DNA of 13,184 nucleotides, from positions 1 through 13,184 of the forward strand of contig JAGQRC010000034.1 of the NCBI GenBank assembly GCA_020425835.1, read 5' to 3'. The notes below the pieces were generated by a model, which searched no databases, was not told where the DNA came from, and saw nothing but the letters and a program-made list of their open reading frames with translations. The number at the start of each line of letters is the position of its first letter. Within the stretch, counting starts at the first letter, position 1. Source of the DNA: Planctomycetota bacterium. Lineage in GTDB: Bacteria; Planctomycetota; UBA8108; UBA1146; JAJFFE01. Shown in pieces: positions 1-6,581 of the stretch. The position numbers and the translations under genes are program-made.

Positions 1-560
1 CAGTCGGAAGTGACTCCCCATTCCCCACCGATCCAGAGAATCTCATCGTGGGGCCGCCAACCGACAACGGAGTGGGCACGGTCCTGCTCCAGGGACCGAC
101 CTACATCGCGTCGGTGTCCGATCGCGGTGCTGTCGACTGGGTGAAGTATCCATCGTGTGGCGCCGTCGACCTGGATAGCGTGCATCTCCTGACGGGCGAT
201 CTGAACGGGGATGGTCGGGACGAGATCATTGCCTACTCGCGCGGTCATCTACACTGCCTCCGCGCGAATGGATCGAGGCTGTGGAGCCGAACGGACTTCA
301 CTCGGGTGTCCGGGATCACCGTGGAACGGCTGAACGGTGCGCCTCGAGACAGTCTCTTCATCACTCACACGTCGGGCCTGGAGATCCTGGACGGCAGCGG
401 TCGGACGGTCTTCTATCGAGAGGGAGTGGCGGGGTCTGTCGAGCTGGACGACGCGGATGGCGATGGCTTTCCGGAGTTGCTCTACTGCGAATCGGGAACG
501 ATCCACTGCTTCTCCCTTCCCGCCGCAGTCAGAGCGCGAGTCCTCTCGATCGGCCGTTGA
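1..560 (+). CDS. FG-GAP/VCBS-repeat protein, C-terminal fragment (5' end outside window)
   Basis: The frame is open from base 3 to the TGA at 558-560, so the gene is cut by the left window edge; the GTG at 48 is only an internal codon. About 185 residues are visible. Two segments fit the calcium-binding FG-GAP/VCBS beta-propeller repeat: one reads TGDLNGDGRDEIIAY (D-x-N-x-D-G-x-D-E) near 195-240, and one reads DDADGDGFPELLY near 445-485. Each is followed by a short strand with a cysteine (HLHCLRANG, TIHCFSLP), so propeller blades repeat at regular spacing. Such proteins are normally exported, and the blades serve adhesion or ligand binding. The signal peptide and any enzymatic domain would lie upstream and cannot be seen. 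The gene faces the minus-strand operon tail convergently. The family call is fairly safe; the specific role is unknown. Confidence 0.75.
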   Translation, partial: VGSDSPFPTDPENLIVGPPTDNGVGTVLLQGPTYIASVSDRGAVDWVKYPSCGAVDLDSVHLLTGDLNGDGRDEIIAYSRGHLHCLRANGSRLWSRTDFTRVSGITVERLNGAPRDSLFITHTSGLEILDGSGRTVFYREGVAGSVELDDADGDGFPELLYCESGTIHCFSLPAAVRARVLSIGR

Positions 561-695
561 GGAAGCCCGAATGGTGCCCGATCCGAAATGACGGGTCGCG
601 CTGCAGGAGACTCGTCGCGAGCGCGTCGGCGACGGGAACCATGACGCCCGCGATCACAGCTACGCCGGCACGATCGAACACTTGACGCCGGCTTC

Positions 696-1070
696 CTAGT
701 CACCTTCCGAATCCAGTCGGCAACGGAGCCGCCAGGATACTTCGACCTCGATACGGGCGCCGACGCGCCGCGAGCAAGCCGGCGAGGCTGAGACAGGCAT
801 ACGTGGGTCAAACCCGAGGTAGGAAGCGCTCGACCGAGCTCGTCGGCGTCGACGCCCTCGGATGCCGGGGTTGGTCGCAATGTCGTCCAGAAACCGAGTG
901 GAACTCGAGCCCCGAACCTCGAGCCGCGTGTCCAGCTCGGATTCGCCAGTCACGAGCTTGACCAAGGCGTCGTCGAGCGCTTCCGCAGTGAAGCTCACGG
1001 CCTCGCGACTCTGAAGCTCGAGAGCGAGGAGGGAGAGGAGGCGACGCGGGAAGGCGTCTGGAGAAGTCAT
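696..1070 (-). CDS. Small hypothetical protein, translationally coupled to the CtlX-like gene
   Basis: I do not recognise this 124-residue protein. The start is chosen because its ATG (1070-1068) overlaps the stop of the CtlX-like gene in an ATGA arrangement, the usual sign of translational coupling; there is no good Shine-Dalgarno of its own. Residues 1-70 look like a normal soluble protein with an amphipathic helix (RRLLSLLALELQSREAV) and acidic stretches. After about residue 70 the composition changes abruptly to an Arg/Ser-rich run and third-position GC bias weakens. A last segment, GARIEVEVSWRLRCRL, again looks like a beta strand. The C-terminal half may therefore be diverged or follow a frameshift: another minus frame over about 690-850 also gives a plausible acidic stretch (EGVDADELGRAL). 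It is the last gene of the four-gene operon. Confidence 0.5.
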   Translation of the reverse strand: MTSPDAFPRRLLSLLALELQSREAVSFTAEALDDALVKLVTGESELDTRLEVRGSSSTRFLDDIATNPGIRGRRRRRARSSASYLGFDPRMPVSASPACSRRVGARIEVEVSWRLRCRLDSEGD

Positions 1071-2011
1071 CAACGACGCGAACTCAGCAGGGGCGCTCCC
1101 GGGCGTCGAGGCAGGAACAGTTCCGCGAGCATGCAACGCACGCCTCCCCCACCGTGTCGTTCGATGGTCGGGATGTCGACCTCGATCGGTGAGGCGTGGG
1201 CATCCAGGCGGCGGCACTGGTCATCCCGGAGCGCGCGGCGAGCCGTCGTCGAGATGACGAGGCGACGGCCTCCCGCCGCGTCGCGCAGGGCGAGCACGTT
1301 CCCGGCGAAACCGAACATCTGCGACCGGTCGATCTCGATCACGTCGTGCGACTCTGCAAGCGAGTCGAGCACGCGCCCGCGGTCCGCTGACGCGATGACA
1401 TCACTGCAGACGACGGCGAAGGTGTCCGCGACCGACAGGATGACGTTCGTGTGGTAGACGGGCTGGCCAGATCCGTCGTCGGTGTCGAACGGGACGGCGC
1501 GATAGGCCATCCGATCGGCGAAGAGCTGCAGGATGTCTCGGTCTGTCCGCGGGGAGAGCGCGGCGTAGGCGAGACGTCGCTCCCGGTCGAGAACGAGGCT
1601 CCCGGTTCCCTCGAGTGCACGGTCGTCGCGTTCGAACTCGGTGAGGTCGACGATCGCACCCACCTGGAACGACGTGGCGAGGCGATCGATCACATCCCGG
1701 CGTCGCTCGAGCCGACGGTTCGGGGCGAGCATCGGGTAGAGCACGACCCGGCCGTCGGAGTGGAACGAGACCCAGTTGTTCGGGAAGAGCGCATCCGGCG
1801 TGCGAGGGGTCGGCGTGTCATCGACGACGACCACCTCGATCCCCTCGTACCGGAGCTGCTCGACGAACCGATCGAATTCCGCGAGCGCCCGAGACTGGGG
1901 ATCCTCCCCCGCCACCTCTGTGTGCTGGAAGGCGTTCGAGGCCGCGGTCTCCTCGTTGAAGCCGAAAGAGGAGGGACGGATCATCAGTACGGCGCTCGCG
2001 AGCTGGGGCAT
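1070..2011 (-). CDS. ctlX: CtlX-type citrulline/guanidino hydrolase (amidinotransferase superfamily)
   Basis: This 313-residue protein belongs to the guanidino-group-modifying (pentein) fold that includes arginine deiminase, dimethylarginine hydrolase and citrulline ureidase. Visible family motifs are PDALFPNNW (72-80), the Glu-bearing LEGTGS (133-138), the catalytic-His motif VYHTNV (185-190, H187), FAGN (235-238) and the C-terminal nucleophile motif GGGGVRCMLAE (287-297) with Cys293. E134, H187 and C293 thus make a complete catalytic set. Full-length CtlX proteins are about 300-315 residues, so it appears intact. It is predicted cytoplasmic and would hydrolyse citrulline to ornithine, or another ureido/guanidino substrate; the substrate cannot be decided from sequence. 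Its ATG lies 4 nt after the stop of the polyferredoxin gene, with a GAGGG Shine-Dalgarno inside that gene's end, and its stop overlaps the next start. It is clearly part of one transcript with its neighbours. Confidence 0.85.
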   Translation of the reverse strand: MPQLASAVLMIRPSSFGFNEETAASNAFQHTEVAGEDPQSRALAEFDRFVEQLRYEGIEVVVVDDTPTPRTPDALFPNNWVSFHSDGRVVLYPMLAPNRRLERRRDVIDRLATSFQVGAIVDLTEFERDDRALEGTGSLVLDRERRLAYAALSPRTDRDILQLFADRMAYRAVPFDTDDGSGQPVYHTNVILSVADTFAVVCSDVIASADRGRVLDSLAESHDVIEIDRSQMFGFAGNVLALRDAAGGRRLVISTTARRALRDDQCRRLDAHASPIEVDIPTIERHGGGGVRCMLAELFLPRRPGAPLLSSRR

Positions 2012-2015
2012 GGTC

Positions 2016-3479
2016 TCAACCCTCGTTCTTGCTCGGCGGAGAAGTGGCGTCGCGGATGAAGGTCGCGATCGGATTGCCGTCCCCGACGTAGCGGTCCCGC
2101 GCCGGACCGTTCTCGAGCTTCAACACACCGCGCGGGCAGACCGCCGAACAGATACCACATCCCACACACGATGCGCGAACGATGTTGGCTCCGCGCTGCG
2201 CGTAGGCGCGCACGTCGATCCCCATCTCGCAGTAGGTCGAGCAGTTCCCGCACGACATGCACTGGCTGCCGTTGGTGGTGATGCGGAAGCGCGACTTGAC
2301 GCGCTGGACGATGCCGAGGACGGCGGCCATCGGACAGCCGAAGCGGCACCAGACGCGGCTCCCCATGAGCGGATAGAAGCCGACGCCGATGACACCGGAG
2401 AAGATGCTGCCGATCCAGAGGCCGTACAGCTCCGAGTAGGCCTGGGAGAACTTCCCGAGGGCTTCGCCTTCGAGCGCCGAGTTCGTCCAGAGGAGCGCGG
2501 TCAACACGACGATCGCCACCAACACGGCGTGGATCATCCAGCGCTCGATCCACCACGACGTCGTCGACTTGCTGGAGAGTTGCCGCCACGGATCGCCGGC
2601 CGTCTCCGCGAGGCCGCCGCACCCGCAGACCCAGGAGCAGTACCAGCGCTTCCCGAAGAGGTAGGTCAGGACCGGTGTCGCGACGAACGACATCACGACC
2701 GCCCAGTAGAGGAAGAGGCGCTTCACGGCCAGCGGATCGGAAGGGAACTCGCCGGGGAAGAAGTACGAGTACTTCAGCGGCCAGAAGTAGCTGAAGTAGA
2801 ACTCCGGTTGCTGGAACAGCACGAGGAAGCTCGGGACGAGGAACGCGAGGACGAGCTGGAAGAACATCACCGATCCCGAGCGGATCAGCTGATAGCGGTT
2901 GTGGCGATACCGCAGGAACATCCGCACGCCGAACACGAGGATCGCCAGGGTGTAGACGAATCCGTACAGGAACCAGTGCCCCCCCCAGTAGTCCCCGCTC
3001 GCGTTCTTGCCGCGCACGAGTTCGCTCAGCGGATCGACCATCGCCACCATCGGAGCGAGCAGGTCCCTGGGGTGCTCTGCCGTACCGAGCAGTTTCGCGA
3101 TCGGGTACCGGAAGTAGAGCAACACGTAGAACGCCGTCATCAGGAGACCTGCGACCCAGCCGACCCCGCCCCGGGCCTGCGCCGAACTGAAGGTGTTGCG
3201 GTCGTTGTGGATCCCCGCTGCGAGACGGCGGTACTTCGCGATGTACCAGCCGGCCGAGCCGACGCCGAGGAGCCCGAAGCTCGCGACGAGACCGATCCAC
3301 CCGCCGTTCTTCCAAAGGCCCAAAACCTGCGCGAAAAAGGCGACGCCCCCGATGACGACCAGTGCGAGGAAGACCTTCTGACTCGGCGTCCACGACTGCG
3401 GTTCGGCGTGCGGCGTGACCGGCTCGCGGAAGCCCTCTTCTTCATCGAAGTCGTAGGCGAGGACCTTGGGATCGATCAT
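2016..3479 (-). CDS. NosR/NapH-like membrane polyferredoxin (4Fe-4S binding protein)
   Basis: This 487-residue integral membrane iron-sulfur protein was probably built to pass electrons at the membrane. After a soluble N-terminus there are hydrophobic segments at about 36-56, 60-80, 107-124, 168-188, 203-222, 255-276, 314-332 and 355-372. Two cysteine motifs of the NosR/NapH/CcoG type lie at membrane ends: C281-x3-C285-x-C287 and C378-x3-C382-P. Two ferredoxin clusters follow: C407-x2-C410-x2-C413-x3-C417 and C438-x2-C441-x2-C444-x3-C448-P. The first cluster ends in CEMG rather than CP. The frame is open upstream to 3749, but the ATG at 3479 is preferred. It overlaps the stop of the flavoprotein gene (ATGA), has AGGAG 8 nt upstream, and begins the conserved-looking text. 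The coupled flavoprotein is the likely electron donor or acceptor, but the terminal partner is not visible. No nos, nap or rnf genes accompany it. Confidence 0.85.
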   Translation of the reverse strand: MIDPKVLAYDFDEEEGFREPVTPHAEPQSWTPSQKVFLALVVIGGVAFFAQVLGLWKNGGWIGLVASFGLLGVGSAGWYIAKYRRLAAGIHNDRNTFSSAQARGGVGWVAGLLMTAFYVLLYFRYPIAKLLGTAEHPRDLLAPMVAMVDPLSELVRGKNASGDYWGGHWFLYGFVYTLAILVFGVRMFLRYRHNRYQLIRSGSVMFFQLVLAFLVPSFLVLFQQPEFYFSYFWPLKYSYFFPGEFPSDPLAVKRLFLYWAVVMSFVATPVLTYLFGKRWYCSWVCGCGGLAETAGDPWRQLSSKSTTSWWIERWMIHAVLVAIVVLTALLWTNSALEGEALGKFSQAYSELYGLWIGSIFSGVIGVGFYPLMGSRVWCRFGCPMAAVLGIVQRVKSRFRITTNGSQCMSCGNCSTYCEMGIDVRAYAQRGANIVRASCVGCGICSAVCPRGVLKLENGPARDRYVGDGNPIATFIRDATSPPSKNEG

Positions 3480-4744
3480 CGGAGCTGCTCCTGGAACTGA
3501 CGGGTGATCGAGGCTTCGTGACGACGATAGAACTCCGGATCGAAGTTCGCTTCGGACAGGTGGGAGAGGACCTCGTCGAGCGATCGCCGCTCGCGGATCC
3601 ACCGTTCGCAGACCTCGTGACGGTAGCGGATGCCCATCAGATTGAAGCCGGTGACGCGTCCGCCATCGTGGAGGATCCGAACGCCGCGCTTGCCGTCCGC
3701 CGACTCCCACCACAGGGAGTTCGACGCGTCCGCGGTCGCCGGCACCCACCCGTAGGTCTGATACTCGAGGTGGAGGAACTTCGCCGAGTTGTACCAGATG
3801 CCCGGTTCGTAGATCGCGTCGCCGCCGGCGATGTTCTCGCCTGCGACGCGACCCTGCGCCTTCCCGGTGTACCAGACCTGCTGGATCAGATTGCGCGGCT
3901 CACCGGTGACGATCTCCGCACAGTCCCCGGCCGCGAAGATGCCATCGACCTGCGTCCGCAGCCCTCGATCGGTGAGGATCCCGCGACCCACCGGAACACC
4001 GTTGGCCTTCGCGAGATCGACGTTCGGGCTCACGCCGGCGGTGAGGCCGACCAGCTCGCAGTCGATGCGCTCTCCGTCCGCGGTCGTGACGCCGGCGACG
4101 CGGCCCTGACCGTCATCGATGATCGACGCGAGCTCGGTGCCGAGTCGCAGATCGATGTGCGCCTCGCGGATCGCTCGGGTCACCATCGCGGACTCTTCGC
4201 GGGGCAGGACACTCGACCAGTACGAGCCTTCTCGGACGAGGAAGGTGACCGGGATCCCGCGGCTGTGGAGCATCTCCGCCAGCTCGATGCCGATCAGCCC
4301 GCCTCCGACCAGCACCGCGCGTCTCGTCCGCTCGACGGTGCGATAGAGTGACGAGAGGTCCATCAGGTCCCAGAGACCCTGGACCCCTTCGAGATCCTGA
4401 CCGGGCCAACCGAACCGATTCGATTTCGACCCCGTCGCGAGGAGCAGCCGGTCGTACGCGATGGAACCGCCGCGGTGCAGCTTCACCTTGCGTTGCTCGG
4501 CGTCGATCCCGACGACCCAGTCGCGGACGAGATCGATCCGCTGCTCCGTCCAGTAGTGGTCCTCGTACGGTTTGGTGTCCGGATACCGCTGATGTCCCAT
4601 GAAGATGTACATCAGCGCGGGACGCGAGTAGTGGTGGGTCGACTCGCCGGAGATCAGAGTGATCGTCCAGTCGGGTTGCCGCTCGCGGATGCGTCGAGCG
4701 GCGCTCACCCCCGCGATCCCATTGCCTACGATGACGATGCGCAA
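3476..4744 (-). CDS. FAD/NAD(P)-dependent pyridine nucleotide-disulfide-type oxidoreductase
   Basis: This 422-residue two-dinucleotide-domain flavoprotein resembles the NirB N-terminal domain, rubredoxin reductase and ferredoxin reductases. The FAD-binding Rossmann motif GNGIAG sits at residues 7-12. The central ATG motif (LLATGSKSNR) is at 101-110, the NAD(P) Rossmann motif GGGLIGIELAE at 147-157, and the second FAD motif IFAAGDCAE at 269-277. No redox-active CxxC is present near the FAD domain, so it is not a thioredoxin/lipoamide-type disulfide reductase. A C-terminal region of about 110 residues after 310 has no obvious cofactor motif. The start is the TTG at 4744. It puts the FAD motif at the extreme N-terminus and has an AAGGGGG Shine-Dalgarno 6 nt upstream, whereas the frame upstream to 5173 is Arg/Pro/Ser-rich and antisense to the protease gene. 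It is the first gene of the operon and overlaps the polyferredoxin start. It probably moves electrons between NAD(P)H and that membrane protein. Confidence 0.87.
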   Translation of the reverse strand: MRIVIVGNGIAGVSAARRIRERQPDWTITLISGESTHHYSRPALMYIFMGHQRYPDTKPYEDHYWTEQRIDLVRDWVVGIDAEQRKVKLHRGGSIAYDRLLLATGSKSNRFGWPGQDLEGVQGLWDLMDLSSLYRTVERTRRAVLVGGGLIGIELAEMLHSRGIPVTFLVREGSYWSSVLPREESAMVTRAIREAHIDLRLGTELASIIDDGQGRVAGVTTADGERIDCELVGLTAGVSPNVDLAKANGVPVGRGILTDRGLRTQVDGIFAAGDCAEIVTGEPRNLIQQVWYTGKAQGRVAGENIAGGDAIYEPGIWYNSAKFLHLEYQTYGWVPATADASNSLWWESADGKRGVRILHDGGRVTGFNLMGIRYRHEVCERWIRERRSLDEVLSHLSEANFDPEFYRRHEASITRQFQEQLR

Positions 4745-4998
4745 CGGATGCCCCCTTCGCTTCGCTGCCTCGCTTCGGAGAGGGCCGACCGATGTCGGAC
4801 CTCCGGAAGAGGTTTCGCCGGATTCCCGTCTCGGACGAAGATCGGCGAACGGCCTTCCGCTCACCGTGGTTCCGATGCCGTCGCAGGATGGCGCGAGAGC
4901 TCGATCGACGGAAGTGGGAGGGGCGGATCGGGACATCGCGCCTGGACTTCGACGCGATCGGAGGTTATCGATCGCTCTCCTCCGGGAAGGTGCTCTGG
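4745..4998. other. Divergent intergenic region between the flavoprotein operon and the CPBP protease
   Basis: These 254 bases must carry the promoters of both the minus-strand operon and the plus-strand protease gene. Apart from the two ribosome binding sites at the edges I see no convincing -10/-35 pair or large inverted repeat. Both flanking frames run open through it (the protease frame to 4792, the flavoprotein frame to 5173), but the composition there is not protein-like. Confidence 0.5.
4751..4757 (-). promoter_or_regulatory. Shine-Dalgarno deciding a TTG start
   Basis: On the minus strand AAGGGGG lies six bases before the TTG at 4744-4742. It is the only good ribosome binding site near the start of the FAD motif and is the reason for choosing TTG over upstream codons. 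Confidence 0.7.
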
Positions 4999-6492
4999 AT
5001 GTCGGACACGAATGATAGGGAACTCCCCGCCGAAGGCGTGCCGCCGTTCGACGGCACCCGAGACGCCGACGTGGGTCCGGAGCGATCGGGGGTCGCAGGC
5101 ATCGCGATCTCGTGGCTCGTCGTCCTGGCCGTGGGCGCGCTGATCCTCCTCCTCGCGAACGCCGCCGAGCCACCCTCGACGAGTGGTCCCGACGTCCTGC
5201 TCGAGCTCGAAGCGAAGTCGGTGATCGGTATCTCGATGCTCCCCGGATCGACTCCGGCGATGGTTCGGGATCAGCTCGCGGTGCGACGCGATCGGGGATC
5301 GGTGCCCCAGCGCGTCGCGACGATGATCTTGTTCACGGAGGTGGGTGATCTGGAGTCGGCTCGCCAGGAGCTCGAGTCGCTCGACGCCGCGATCGAAGAC
5401 CACCACGCTCGCGGCAAGGCTCTCGAGCCCGACGAGGCCCGACTGTGGAAGGCGGCTCGCGACCTCTATTCCGAGGGAGTCCCCGCCGAGAAGGTCCGCT
5501 CGCTCCCGGAGGAGGACCGCGAGGTGCTTCGCGAGACCCTGGGCTGGGTCGGTTCGCTCGCGCTGGCGCCGGACGGCGCTGAGACGCCCACCGACGGACC
5601 CTCGCGTACCGAGCTCCGACTCGATGCGGCGCGCGTGATGGGGATCTTCGGCACCGCGGCTTCGCTCCTGACGATCCTCGGACTCTGCGGGTTCTTCGCG
5701 CTCGCGGCCCTTTCGATCGCGGGATCAGCCGGGCTCACTCGACGCCACTTCGCCCCGGCTCGGCTCCGCACGGGACGCTCGATCCAGACGTTCGCGCTCT
5801 GGATCGTCTTCTTCTTCGCGCTCCAGTTTCTTGCCGGGCTGATGGTCGAGATCCTCGGGCTCACGCGGGGGTTGTCATCCCTCGTGGCGTTCTTCCTCAG
5901 CCTCCTCGCTCTCCTGTGGCCGATCTTCCGTGGCGATGAGTCGAACGCGATCCGCTCCGACTTCGGGCTCCACGCCGGAGGCGGCGTACTGCGCGAGCTC
6001 GTGGTCGCCGGCTGGGGCTACTGCATGATGCTGCCGTTCCTCGGCGCGGGCATGCTCGGGACCATCGCGCTGTCCGCGCTCGTCGGATCGAGTGAGAGCA
6101 CCGGTCTCCAGCCCGTCGAAACGCCGTCCCATCCCATCATCTCGGAGCTCGCGAACACGACGCCACTCGACAAGTGGCTCCTCGTCGCCGTCGCGGTGAT
6201 CGGCGCGCCGGTCGTGGAGGAGATCTTCTTCCGAGGAGTCCTCTATCGACACTTCCGCCAACTCTCCCGACCGCTCGGCCTGCTGGTCAGCATCGTCGGG
6301 AGCGCCCTCGCCACGAGCTTCGTCTTCGCCGTGATCCACCCCCAAGGACTGGTCGCGGTTCCGGCACTGATGGGAATCGCCCTCGGGCTCACGCTGCTGC
6401 GCGAATGGCGCGACACGCTCCTCCCATCGATGGTCGTCCACGGACTGTGGAACGGGACACTGATGGCGGTGCTGCTGGGAATCTCCGGGTAG
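4999..6492 (+). CDS. CPBP (CAAX-like) family intramembrane glutamic protease with large N-terminal insert
   Basis: This 497-residue multi-pass membrane protein carries the three CPBP/Abi motifs in order: EExxxR (E407, E408, R412) in VVEEIFFRG, FxxxH (F443, H447) in FVFAVIHP, and HxxxN (H481, N485) in VVHGLWNG. All predicted catalytic residues are present. A first membrane segment at about 33-53 is followed by a non-membrane, helix-rich domain (about 55-205) with charged heptad-like stretches (SARQELESLDAAIEDHHARGK). About seven or eight further membrane segments come after it. Bacterial CPBP proteins are usually 200-350 residues, so the 150-residue insert is extra. Its ATG is at 4999, with GGAAGG 8 nt upstream; an in-frame start at 4792 exists but is arginine-rich and lacks protein-like composition. 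It could process lipoproteins, peptides or regulators; the substrate is unknown. It is transcribed alone and converges on the cytochrome gene. Confidence 0.85.
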   Translation: MSDTNDRELPAEGVPPFDGTRDADVGPERSGVAGIAISWLVVLAVGALILLLANAAEPPSTSGPDVLLELEAKSVIGISMLPGSTPAMVRDQLAVRRDRGSVPQRVATMILFTEVGDLESARQELESLDAAIEDHHARGKALEPDEARLWKAARDLYSEGVPAEKVRSLPEEDREVLRETLGWVGSLALAPDGAETPTDGPSRTELRLDAARVMGIFGTAASLLTILGLCGFFALAALSIAGSAGLTRRHFAPARLRTGRSIQTFALWIVFFFALQFLAGLMVEILGLTRGLSSLVAFFLSLLALLWPIFRGDESNAIRSDFGLHAGGGVLRELVVAGWGYCMMLPFLGAGMLGTIALSALVGSSESTGLQPVETPSHPIISELANTTPLDKWLLVAVAVIGAPVVEEIFFRGVLYRHFRQLSRPLGLLVSIVGSALATSFVFAVIHPQGLVAVPALMGIALGLTLLREWRDTLLPSMVVHGLWNGTLMAVLLGISG

Positions 6493-6522
6493 AGTCGCGG
6501 CCACTCGGGGATGAGACCTCGC

Positions 6523-6550
6523 CGCGCCGAGAGGGAATCCCCTCGGCGCG
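6523..6550. terminator. Strong hairpin between convergent genes, candidate bidirectional terminator
   Basis: A perfect 9-bp stem, CGCGCCGAG (6523-6531) with CTCGGCGCG (6542-6550), is extended inside by three more G-C pairs after one bulged A and closes on an AAT loop. It lies 30 bases after the protease stop and 31 bases beyond the stop of the opposing cytochrome gene. There is no T tract on either side, so it is either a rho-assisted terminator or an mRNA 3'-end stabiliser. Confidence 0.6.
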
Positions 6551-6581
6551 ATGGGTCAACTCCTCCGAACCCCGTCGATGG

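Noticed and set aside
1776..3500. 574-codon open frame on + across the polyferredoxin gene
   Set aside because: It is antisense to a motif-rich gene, its product is His/Arg/Asp/Glu-rich low-complexity text with no domain, and it has no ribosome site. It is a mirror of GC-rich codon use.
3480..3749. Longer N-terminus for the polyferredoxin
   Set aside because: The extra 90 residues are Arg/Pro-rich and overlap the end of the flavoprotein gene; the ATG at 3479 has coupling and a ribosome site.
4745..5173. Longer N-terminus for the flavoprotein
   Set aside because: The extension would put 143 Arg/Ser/Pro-rich residues before the FAD Rossmann motif and would run antisense into the protease gene.
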